Assembly (NCBI GenBank): GCA_046590195.1
Contig: JBKJTP010000145.1
Location: 1-5,896, forward strand
Reading direction: 5' to 3'
Source of the DNA: JBKJTP01 sp046590195
GTDB lineage: Bacteria > Bacteroidota > Ignavibacteria > Palsa-1295
Length of the DNA: 5,896 nt
Every line of letters begins with the position of its first letter. Within the stretch, counting starts at the first letter, position 1. Under the pieces are notes generated by a model. It had not been told where the DNA came from, searched no databases, and saw only the letters and a list, made by a program, of their open reading frames with translations. Of this stretch, positions 1 to 5,876 are shown one piece after another. The position numbers and the translations under genes are program-made.

Positions 1-930
1 CGCGATATCTTATACTACACGCCGACCTATCCGAAGGCGCATCACGATCCGGTTACTGACCACAAGCACGAGTTGCACGACGCAAATGATTCGCTGCTTC
101 GCGCTCGCTACCCAAGCATCAAGCGCCAAAACCTGACGAAAGTACTGGCTGCGTTGCGCATGGTGAAGCTGCCGGAAGAACTCGCTTTGATGCGCAAGGC
201 GATCGCGATCACCAATGATGCGCACAACGAGATCATGCGGCAGGTCAAGCCAGGCTGGCACGAGTACGAGATCCAGGCACTCGGAGAATTTGTATTTAAG
301 AAGAATGGCTCGGAATATACTGGCTATCCATGTATCGTTGGCAGCGGCGAGAACTCCGTGATCCTGCACTACAACACGAATCGCAGACAAACGAAAGATG
401 GCGATGTTGTTGAGATGGATATCGGCGCGGAGTATCACGGTTACACGGCTGACGTTACGCGCAGCTATCCAGTCAATGGCAAGTTCACGAAAGAGCAGCG
501 CATCATCTACGATCTTGTGCTCGAAGCGCAGGACTCAGGGATCGCGCAATGTCAGGTCGGGAATGCGTTTAAGGCTCCGCACAACGCTGCCATGTCGGTG
601 ATTGGTCGCGGACTCACAGCGCTCGGCATTATCAAGTCACCTGATGAGTATCGCAAGTATTTCATGCACGGGACCAGCCACTATCTCGGGCTTGATGTGC
701 ATGATCCGGGCACGAACGGTCCGCTTGTTGCAAATTCAGTGATCACTGTCGAGCCAGGAATTTACATCAAGGAGGGCAGCGACTGCGACCCGAAGTGGTG
801 GAACATCGGTTTACGTATCGAGGACGATATTCTTATCACCGAGAGTGGGCCTGTCAATCTCTCGATCGCATCGCCTCGCACAGCCGATGACGTTGAGGCA
901 TTGATGCGTGAGGGCAAGGCTTCGCGCTAA
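1..930 (+). CDS. pepP: Xaa-Pro aminopeptidase (M24B), 5'-partial
   Basis: The frame is open from base 1 to the TAA at 928-930, giving the last 309 residues; the start and most of the N-terminal creatinase/AMP_N-like domain lie to the left of the window. The M24 'pita-bread' metallopeptidase fold is recognised by a complete set of metal ligands: Asp at 418-420 (MDIGAEY), Asp at 451-453 (TADVTRSYP), His at 679-681 (HGTSHYLGLDVHD), Glu at 751-753 (VEPGIYI) and Glu at 820-822 (LRIEDD). Further active-site His codons are at 367-369, 667-669 and in DVHD. The 11-residue Asp-Asp, 23-residue Glu-Glu and 17-residue His-Asp spacings agree with E. coli PepP as I remember it. The family uses two divalent metals, commonly Mn, to remove an N-terminal residue preceding proline, usually in the cytoplasm. 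No signal peptide can be judged because the N-terminus is missing. Prolidase (PepQ) is the main alternative; the HGTSHYLGLDVHD stretch favours PepP. Confidence 0.93.
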   Translation, partial: RDILYYTPTYPKAHHDPVTDHKHELHDANDSLLRARYPSIKRQNLTKVLAALRMVKLPEELALMRKAIAITNDAHNEIMRQVKPGWHEYEIQALGEFVFKKNGSEYTGYPCIVGSGENSVILHYNTNRRQTKDGDVVEMDIGAEYHGYTADVTRSYPVNGKFTKEQRIIYDLVLEAQDSGIAQCQVGNAFKAPHNAAMSVIGRGLTALGIIKSPDEYRKYFMHGTSHYLGLDVHDPGTNGPLVANSVITVEPGIYIKEGSDCDPKWWNIGLRIEDDILITESGPVNLSIASPRTADDVEALMREGKASR

Positions 931-982
931 GCGACTTCTCGCCAAGCGGTTTTGATGAAAGAGAATTCAGTGCTCAGCGGTG

Positions 983-990
983 TAACTTTG
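983..990 (+). promoter_or_regulatory. Candidate Bacteroidota-type -7 element TAACTTTG
   Basis: TAACTTTG matches the Bacteroidota sigma-ABfr -7 consensus TAnnTTTG exactly. It lies 73 bases before the ATG of the outer-membrane protein gene, in the 133-bp gap after pepP. A matching -33 TTTG is not well placed: the only TTTG upstream (951-954) leaves a 28-bp spacer instead of about 19-21. The call therefore rests on the -7 box and its position alone. If right, the downstream gene has its own promoter and a leader of roughly 65 nt. Confidence 0.35.
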
Positions 991-1063
991 CGTCATCACG
1001 AGTATTGAAAGAAGAGCACCACACACGTTTACGAACAAACCAGGTTCTACAAACCAAGTTCGC

Positions 1064-2473
1064 ATGTTCAAGAAGATCTTTGTTTTTCTCATACTGCTAT
1101 CTGCTGCTTTCATCTCGTCTAGTGCTCACGCGCAGGAAGGCTACGAGCACCTCTCCCCGCTTTCGCATGGCGCAGGTAGAACGTATGTAGTTAACTCGCG
1201 CGGACTTGATGCAGTCGGCCTCAACCCTGCCCTGCTCGCACTCGGCAGCAGGCGAACGTGGGAGATCTCGATCTTCCCTATCTCTGCACTCGGTGCTGAC
1301 GCAGGCGCATCATTCCTGAGCGATAAGCTTACGCAGCTTGCCAATAACACAGCGAACCTCGATAGTGGCAGACATGGCGAGGCACTCAGCTTGCTGGAGA
1401 ATAACGGGCTCTCGGGTCGCGGCGATGTGCGTATCTTTGGAGCGTATTATCATCAGGAAGATCTGGGCGGTTTTGCATTCACGTTCTCGACTCATAGCGG
1501 CATTCGCACGAAGATCCCTTCTGAGGTATTAGACTTTCTAGAGAACTACGTCTCATTCTCAGACAGGATCGTCAACATCGATGACCTCGATGCGCAGGGA
1601 CTTTGGTACAATAGCTGGACTGCAAGCTATGGCAGAAAGTTGGTAAACACAGAGGGCTTCCAACTTTCGGTTGGCGCAGCGATCAAGTACATTCAGGGAC
1701 TTGGATACCTGCGACTTGAAGAAGGCGCATACCTTCACACGATGCCACTGTCACAGCAGCGCATCCGCTTTGAGGCGAATTACAGCCTGCGCTATGCCTT
1801 CATCGATGTGTTCGATCGCAGCAAGAGTAACGAGGATATCAGCGTGTGGGATGTTTTCGGCGGCTCTGCGGGATCGGGGTATGGCTTTGATATCGGGGGT
1901 GCTGTCGCACTTGGCGGCGATAGCAAGAAGCCTGCGTTCATCTTCGCAAGCAGCTTGAATGACATTGGCTCGATCAACTGGACCGAGAATACGATCGAGC
2001 GCCGTGCGGATCGCATCATCGACACCGTCGGCTATCAGGGACAACCTGACGCGATCGTTGATACTTTGAGCGCACTGGCCGGTACGGTTACTCGCATTGG
2101 CTCCTTCAGTACAAGCTTACCAACTACCTTGCGCCTCGGTGCATCGATGAACTTCAAGCAGCTCGGCATTCTGACCGCTGGTCCTGAGATCACGCTTGCC
2201 GCAGAACTGACAACAGGCATGACGTCTGTCGTCGGTAGCAATGATACACGCGTAGGTCTTGGCGCCATCGCTGAGTGGGATCTGAAAGCGTTAACGATAC
2301 GAACAGCCGCAGGTGTCGTGAGTGAAGCCGATGTGATCGATATCACACTTGGTCTCGGAACAACCATCGCGGATTACGTCAGCTTCGATATTTCGTCAGC
2401 GCGCCTCGGCCAGGTGCTCGGTGCAGGCGAAGCACGTTCGGATGTAGCGATCGGTCTGAAAGTGCATCTATGA
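1064..2473 (+). CDS. Secreted, probable outer-membrane beta-barrel protein of unknown function
   Basis: This encodes a 469-residue protein. The ATG at 1064 is chosen because a standard signal peptide follows at once: Lys-Lys at residues 3-4, a hydrophobic stretch at about 5-17, and a cleavable AHA|QE site near residue 23. No Shine-Dalgarno is visible upstream. The mature start has a Gly/Asn-rich segment ending in GLNPALLALG (NPA at residues 54-56). This resembles the N-termini of FadL/PorV-like and DUF5723-like barrels in Bacteroidota, where a plug-like region precedes the strands. The rest is rich in alternating polar/hydrophobic stretches with aromatic residues and Gly turns, and the protein ends in a strand-like VAIGLKVHL, as an outer-membrane barrel would. 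No catalytic motif is seen. It converges on the M1 peptidase gene across 21 bp. The gene is clearly real; barrel topology is inferred from composition, and the family assignment is tentative. Confidence 0.85.
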   Translation: MFKKIFVFLILLSAAFISSSAHAQEGYEHLSPLSHGAGRTYVVNSRGLDAVGLNPALLALGSRRTWEISIFPISALGADAGASFLSDKLTQLANNTANLDSGRHGEALSLLENNGLSGRGDVRIFGAYYHQEDLGGFAFTFSTHSGIRTKIPSEVLDFLENYVSFSDRIVNIDDLDAQGLWYNSWTASYGRKLVNTEGFQLSVGAAIKYIQGLGYLRLEEGAYLHTMPLSQQRIRFEANYSLRYAFIDVFDRSKSNEDISVWDVFGGSAGSGYGFDIGGAVALGGDSKKPAFIFASSLNDIGSINWTENTIERRADRIIDTVGYQGQPDAIVDTLSALAGTVTRIGSFSTSLPTTLRLGASMNFKQLGILTAGPEITLAAELTTGMTSVVGSNDTRVGLGAIAEWDLKALTIRTAAGVVSEADVIDITLGLGTTIADYVSFDISSARLGQVLGAGEARSDVAIGLKVHL

Positions 2474-2479
2474 TCTAGC

Positions 2480-2494
2480 TCGCAATGGTTGCGA
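2480..2494. terminator. Small stem-loop between convergent genes, possible bidirectional terminator
   Basis: TCGCAA-TGG-TTGCGA forms a perfect 6-bp stem with a 3-nt loop. It fills most of the 21-bp spacer between the TGA of the barrel gene (2471-2473) and the stop of the M1 peptidase gene (2495-2497 on the opposite strand). The position suits a shared terminator, but no U-tract follows on either strand, so intrinsic termination would be weak. Confidence 0.3.
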
Positions 2495-4438
2495 TCACTC
2501 GATGATGAACTTCTCGACGCGATCGCTCGAATGGCCGTGATCGTCGAGTACGGATACACGGATCGTGTAGGCACCTGAGGGCAACGCCTCGACGGGAAGC
2601 ATCACAGCTGTATCGCTTCGCATTGTTTCGTCACGCAGCAGCGATACACCGCGCGTATCGAACACCTCAACGCTTTTGAGTGCAAAGCCGGATGACATCG
2701 TGATCCGCAATTGCTCGCCGCGCTTGACCGGATTTGGCTGCAGCAGAAAGATACCTTCCGATGACGTCGATCCCACCTTCAAATATTGATCGACGCGGCC
2801 ATCGAGTAGGTTGTTGAACGGATCGAAGATCCAGCGCTTCGGCTCTCTCTCAAACATCATGTCCCAGGTCTGGGCATTCTGCGTGTTGTTCAGCACGAGA
2901 AGCGAATCCCATCCATCGCCTTCTACGCGCACCTGCACAGGCATCGAGAAGAATATCGGGGTCTTGCTTGGAGTCTGGTCCAAGTAGATGATCGTACGCC
3001 ACTGCCCGAAGAGCGTCCCCGTCTGCGGCGAGAACTGGTACTGCGGATAGCCCTCCGCGAACACCCACTGCGCGAAGAACTGCATCAGGCTGCGGCCAGT
3101 CTTTCCCTCGACGAATTGCACGAACTCAGGCGTCGTCGCGGTGCCATAGCGCTTTGGTCCCATCATCCACGCCTTCATCGTTGCATCGAACGTGGAGTCG
3201 CCAAGAATGTAGTTCAGCATGTGCAGCACCCAAGCGCCCTTGTCATAGCTGGTGCGGGCATCGAATACTCTCCGTACATCCGCAAGCGCAGAATCTGGCA
3301 CGTACACGCTATTGTTAGGATCAGAGGTGATAAAGCGCTCCTTGTTCGACATGTCAACACGATACGCTTGCTCGCCCTGGGCGTGCCCGAAATATCGCGA
3401 GGTGTAATACGTGGCGAAGCCTTCGTTCAACCAGATCTCATTCCACGTCGCACACGTGATCGCATTCCCCCACCACTGATGCGCGGCTTCATGCGCGATC
3501 AACCCGGTATCAAAAGAATTGACGAACGAGAGCGTCTGATTCTCCATGCCGCCCCCACGCCACTGCGCGTGTCCGTATTTCTCCTTTAAGAAAGGATACG
3601 GTCCGAACCAATCTTGAAATGCGTCCATGATGTCGGGCAACATCTTCAACTTCTCGCGCCATAACTCGACCTGTCCAGGATAAACGAAATTCTGTATGGG
3701 AAGTGAATCCGTCGCGGAATATTTCCAGTGCGTGGTGAAGGTATCATACGTCGTGCAGACGAACGCGATCAGATAATGCGCGATCGGATATCGGCTCTCC
3801 CACTTGAATGTGTGCTTGCCGTTGGCGACAGGCGTTACCTCCTTCAGCGATCCATTCGATGCAACCGTATACTTCTCATCGCAGGTGAACCAGAGATCGG
3901 CCGAGTCGATCTTGTCCTTCGGATTATCCTTAACTGGCCACCAGGTCTTCGCACCGTAAGGCTCGCTCTTCGTCCAAATGATCTGGTCCCCAGTGCCATC
4001 GGCGTATTGCGTTGTATGGATCATGCCGTGGCGATCAGGCTCTGTTGAATAGCCATGATAGTACACGCGCACTGCGAACGGCTCTCCTGGCTGGATGGGC
4101 TTGCCGAGGCTGACGAACACTCGCTCGCCTAGACGATCGACCCTCAGGCTATCGCCGCTTTCAGTCTCAGCCGAATCGAGCGTCAGCTGCTCGCGAAGCG
4201 TCAACTCGATCCGATCTGTGAACGGCGAACGCACGCCCAGACCCTTGAACAGGATGCTGCCTGCGACATACTCGGTGTCGGGCCGCACCTGAAGATCCAT
4301 CTTGATGTACGTCAGGTCATACCCACCATCCTGATTGACGACGAACGTATCGGGCACCCACATAGCGGGCGCCTGCGCCTGAGCCTCTGACACGATGGAC
4401 AGAGCGACTACAACGAGAAAAATAAAGCGTGCTAGCAT
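2495..4438 (-). CDS. M1-family zinc aminopeptidase with T9SS C-terminal sorting domain
   Basis: This encodes 647 residues. The ATG at 4436-4438 is followed by a signal peptide (hydrophobic residues 5-16, likely cleavage after SEAQA near residue 21). Residues about 40-235 form the N-terminal beta domain typical of M1 enzymes, including the WTKSEPYGAKTWWP stretch near 155-168. The catalytic domain has the exopeptidase signature GGMEN (296-300), the zinc site HEAAH (316-320) with the third ligand Glu339 in NEGFATY at the family spacing, and the likely transition-state Tyr398 in SYDKGAWVLHML. All key residues are present, so the enzyme should be active. Residues about 565-647 look like a T9SS type A sorting domain: QPNPVKRGEQL, then FDTRGV, then LPSGAYTIRV, ending in a short strand. 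Inference: exported by Sec, then sent across the outer membrane or onto the surface by T9SS to trim peptides outside the cell. Substrate specificity cannot be read from the sequence. No Shine-Dalgarno is seen; an inverted repeat lies 15-51 bases upstream of the start. Confidence 0.95.
   Translation of the reverse strand: MLARFIFLVVVALSIVSEAQAQAPAMWVPDTFVVNQDGGYDLTYIKMDLQVRPDTEYVAGSILFKGLGVRSPFTDRIELTLREQLTLDSAETESGDSLRVDRLGERVFVSLGKPIQPGEPFAVRVYYHGYSTEPDRHGMIHTTQYADGTGDQIIWTKSEPYGAKTWWPVKDNPKDKIDSADLWFTCDEKYTVASNGSLKEVTPVANGKHTFKWESRYPIAHYLIAFVCTTYDTFTTHWKYSATDSLPIQNFVYPGQVELWREKLKMLPDIMDAFQDWFGPYPFLKEKYGHAQWRGGGMENQTLSFVNSFDTGLIAHEAAHQWWGNAITCATWNEIWLNEGFATYYTSRYFGHAQGEQAYRVDMSNKERFITSDPNNSVYVPDSALADVRRVFDARTSYDKGAWVLHMLNYILGDSTFDATMKAWMMGPKRYGTATTPEFVQFVEGKTGRSLMQFFAQWVFAEGYPQYQFSPQTGTLFGQWRTIIYLDQTPSKTPIFFSMPVQVRVEGDGWDSLLVLNNTQNAQTWDMMFEREPKRWIFDPFNNLLDGRVDQYLKVGSTSSEGIFLLQPNPVKRGEQLRITMSSGFALKSVEVFDTRGVSLLRDETMRSDTAVMLPVEALPSGAYTIRVSVLDDHGHSSDRVEKFIIE
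2498..2746 (-). other. T9SS type A C-terminal sorting domain of the M1 peptidase
   Basis: This segment encodes roughly the last 83 residues. It starts with the proline-rich LQPNPVKRGEQLRI, continues with a beta strand and FDTRGVSLL, then a LPSGAYTIRV turn-strand, and ends in a charged strand VEKFIIE. The order of PNP, the FD.RG strand, and the (L)P.G.Y.(I/V)R motif matches the family of cleavable C-terminal domains that direct cargo to the type IX secretion system. Domain limits are approximate. The presence of such a domain is the strongest single taxonomic clue in the window. Confidence 0.85.
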
Positions 4439-4452
4439 TGACCAGAAGTTTT

Positions 4453-4489
4453 GCCCTGAAGCTGGAGGTTGATCCTGAAGCTTCAGGGC
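4453..4489. repeat. 11-bp perfect inverted repeat upstream of the M1 peptidase gene
   Basis: GCCCTGAAGCT at 4453-4463 is the exact reverse complement of AGCTTCAGGGC at 4479-4489, with a 15-bp spacer. The right arm is itself part of a 14-bp palindrome CCTGAAGCTTCAGG (4474-4487), so the unit CCTGAAGCT occurs three times, twice direct and once inverted. It would lie within or just upstream of the 5' leader of the minus-strand peptidase gene. No T-run follows on either strand, so a terminator is unlikely. A dimeric-regulator operator or a leader RNA hairpin are the plausible readings. Confidence 0.6.
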
Positions 4490-4571
4490 TGATTATGAGC
4501 ACTTGCATAAGAACCGGACGCTCCCATTCGTTTCCAGCCCAGGCTTGGCGACGATCGAGTGCCGTTTTCCG

Positions 4572-4608
4572 CGAAATCTACCCATCCCACAACGAAATCT
4601 ACCCATCC
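4572..4608. repeat. Two direct 16-bp repeats with 21-bp period in a divergent intergenic region
   Basis: CGAAATCTACCCATCC occurs at 4572-4587 and again, without mismatch, at 4593-4608. The repeats are 21 bp apart start to start (two turns of B-DNA), with a 5-bp spacer. They lie 22 bp upstream of the nrnA start codon and about 130 bp upstream of the oppositely oriented peptidase gene. The same-face spacing is what a pair of regulator sites would show. Because 21 bp is also seven codons, the repeat would encode a duplicated NEIYPS-like heptad if translation began further upstream, but I consider the region non-coding. Confidence 0.6.
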
Positions 4609-4629
4609 GCCAGGGTGTTCTTCGGTGCT

Positions 4630-5646
4630 ATGCCAATTGAGACGACCAAGTTAGACTACCCCGCGTTCGAGAATCTTATTCGAAACAGCGATTCCTTCGC
4701 TATAACGACACACGTAAACCCTGATGGTGACGCCATCGGCTCAGAAGTTGGCCTCGCCGAGTGGCTCAAGAGCATCGGAAAGACCGTCCACATCATCAAT
4801 CATTCGCCGACGCCAGACAATTACGGCTTCATCGGCAGCGGCGATCCCATCGTCCAGCAGTTCGATGAGGCAAAGCACGCGGAGACGCTGCGTTCGGTCG
4901 ATTGCATACTCGTGCTCGATGTCAACGATCCCGGCCGTATCAAATCACTCGAGCCATTCGCGCGCGAGCACAAGAACGTCGCGGTGATCGATCATCATCT
5001 CGAGCCAAAAGAATTCGCTGGGCAATACTTCATCGATACCGAAGCATGTTCAACTGGCGAATTGATCCATCGCCTCTACGAGAACACGCAGCTAGCGCTC
5101 GGCGGATCGATCTCCCCTCGCGGAGCCATGGCGCTCTACACAGCGATCATGACCGACACCGGCGGCTTCAAATTCCCGCGCACCGACGCCGAGGTCTTCC
5201 GCATGTGCGCAGATCTGCTCGACATGGGCGCAGACCCAGTCGCGAGCTACAATGAAGTATTCAACAGCTCCCCTGCATCGCGCTTGCTGTTGCTGCGCGA
5301 GTCGCTGAACTCACTCGAATATTTTTACTCTAACACGATGGCGGTGCAGCTTCTGACTCAAGAGCAATTGCAATCCGTTGGCGCGACAGAAGAAGAGGTC
5401 GATGGCTTCGTGCAGATGCCCTTCCAGGTCGGCGGCATTGCGCTCTCAGTATTTATCTTGCAGTTGCGCGAAGGCTGGAAGATGAGCGTCCGCTCGAAGG
5501 GCGACGTCTCCGCTGCCGCACTCGCGCAGGCCTTTGGCGGCAACGGACACTTCCACGCTGCAGGAGCGCGGTTCTATGATAAGTATTCGCCGAAGGAAGT
5601 GAAAGAGAGAGTTGTGCGATTGGCGAAAGAGATTGTTCGTGCATAA
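4630..5646 (+). CDS. nrnA: DHH/DHHA1 phosphoesterase, NrnA-type oligoribonuclease / pAp phosphatase
   Basis: This encodes 338 residues, normal for the family. All DHH-domain motifs are present: HVNPDGDAIGS (His28, Asp32, Asp34), VLDVND (Asp97), the signature DHH at 121-123, and MTDTGGF (Asp176). Together these bind the metal ions that cleave phosphoester bonds. A linker leads to the C-terminal DHHA1 domain, with VRSKGDVSAAALA (about 287-299) and GGNGHFHAAG (303-312), the substrate-binding Gly/His loop; many relatives have GGGGH here. NrnA enzymes degrade 2-5-nt RNA and, in several lineages, dephosphorylate pAp to AMP in the cytoplasm. The ATG at 4630 is chosen because it puts motif I near residue 30, as usual. 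The frame stays open upstream to 4429, with another ATG at 4495, but that would add 45 low-complexity residues and span the intergenic repeats. No strong Shine-Dalgarno is present. Relation to the divergent peptidase gene is unknown. Confidence 0.93.
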   Translation: MPIETTKLDYPAFENLIRNSDSFAITTHVNPDGDAIGSEVGLAEWLKSIGKTVHIINHSPTPDNYGFIGSGDPIVQQFDEAKHAETLRSVDCILVLDVNDPGRIKSLEPFAREHKNVAVIDHHLEPKEFAGQYFIDTEACSTGELIHRLYENTQLALGGSISPRGAMALYTAIMTDTGGFKFPRTDAEVFRMCADLLDMGADPVASYNEVFNSSPASRLLLLRESLNSLEYFYSNTMAVQLLTQEQLQSVGATEEEVDGFVQMPFQVGGIALSVFILQLREGWKMSVRSKGDVSAAALAQAFGGNGHFHAAGARFYDKYSPKEVKERVVRLAKEIVRA

Positions 5647-5657
5647 CGCGCAATGCC

Positions 5658-5701
5658 CGTAAACACCTGTCCTTGCAGTGCTCGTAAACACCTGTCATTG
5701 C
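5658..5701. repeat. Tandem 19-bp repeat at the left edge of the palindromic element
   Basis: CGTAAACACCTGTCcTTGC at 5658-5676 recurs as CGTAAACACCTGTCaTTGC at 5683-5701, one mismatch, period 25 bp. The second copy runs into the outer inverted repeat of the palindromic element, so the first is an extra, slightly decayed copy of the element's left end plus 9 bp of flank. Confidence 0.7.
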
Positions 5702-5828
5702 GAGGAGGCGTCCATCGCCAAAGCGATGGAGCCGACGAAGCAATCCCCTCGGGACGAGCACGGAATACCGGAGGAGATTGCTTCGTCGCCCTCGCGCTGA
5801 GGCGCTCGAAGCGACTCGCAATGACAGG
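5691..5828. repeat. MITE-like palindromic interspersed element
   Basis: This is a 138-bp imperfect palindrome with no coding capacity. Its ends are a perfect 14-bp inverted repeat (CCTGTCATTGCGAG at 5691-5704; its complement at 5815-5828). A second perfect 13-bp inverted repeat lies inside (CGACGAAGCAATC at 5733-5745; its complement at 5776-5788). Between outer and inner stems each arm has its own variable segment of 28 or 26 bp holding a small hairpin: 8-bp stem with loop CAAA at 5711-5730, and 4-bp stem with loop TGAG at 5794-5805. Thus the element is two copies of one module set head to head around a 30-bp centre. From memory, sequences of the form GTCATTGCGAG...GAAGCAATC recur as dispersed repeats in many bacterial genomes. 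It sits 44 bp after the nrnA stop and could also act as a transcript-end structure. No transposase is nearby and no clean target-site duplication is visible. Confidence 0.75.
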
Positions 5829-5855
5829 CACATTATGACAGGCGGTTATGACTGG
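5821..5855. repeat. Tandem ATGACAGG copies at the right edge of the element
   Basis: ATGACAGGC occurs at 5821-5829 and 5835-5843, then a decayed ATGACTGG at 5848-5855, giving periods of 14 and 13 bp. The first copy is the tip of the element's right inverted repeat, so the outer tip is duplicated on this side as well as on the left. Confidence 0.55.
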
Positions 5856-5876
5856 TAGCGACTAAAGAATTTTTCT

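Noticed and set aside
10..438. 142-codon minus-strand open frame inside pepP
   Set aside because: Lies wholly antisense to a well-supported M24 peptidase; its translation has no recognisable family features and no ribosome-binding or promoter signal.
922..954. Possible terminator hairpin after pepP (CGCTAAGCG and CGCCAAGCG followed by TTTT)
   Set aside because: The two words are direct, not inverted, repeats; pairing them leaves two central mismatches, so no stable stem precedes the T-run.
3116..3589. 157-codon plus-strand open frame inside the M1 peptidase gene
   Set aside because: Antisense shadow over the catalytic domain; Arg/His-rich composition typical of a complementary-strand frame.
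4441..4520. Sigma-70-like promoter for the peptidase gene (minus-strand CATAAT)
   Set aside because: A CATAAT box is present at 4491-4496 on the minus strand, but no -35 partner at proper spacing and no TAnnTTTG box could be found.
5686..5834. Target-site duplication flanking the palindromic element
   Set aside because: Bases next to the outer repeats do not match beyond a shifted ACA; end duplications obscure the true boundary.
5453..5838. Several overlapping open frames across the 3' end of nrnA and the palindromic element
   Set aside because: They exist because the repeat has few stops; their translations are low-complexity and Arg/Ser-rich, and they overlap nrnA or read both arms of the palindrome.
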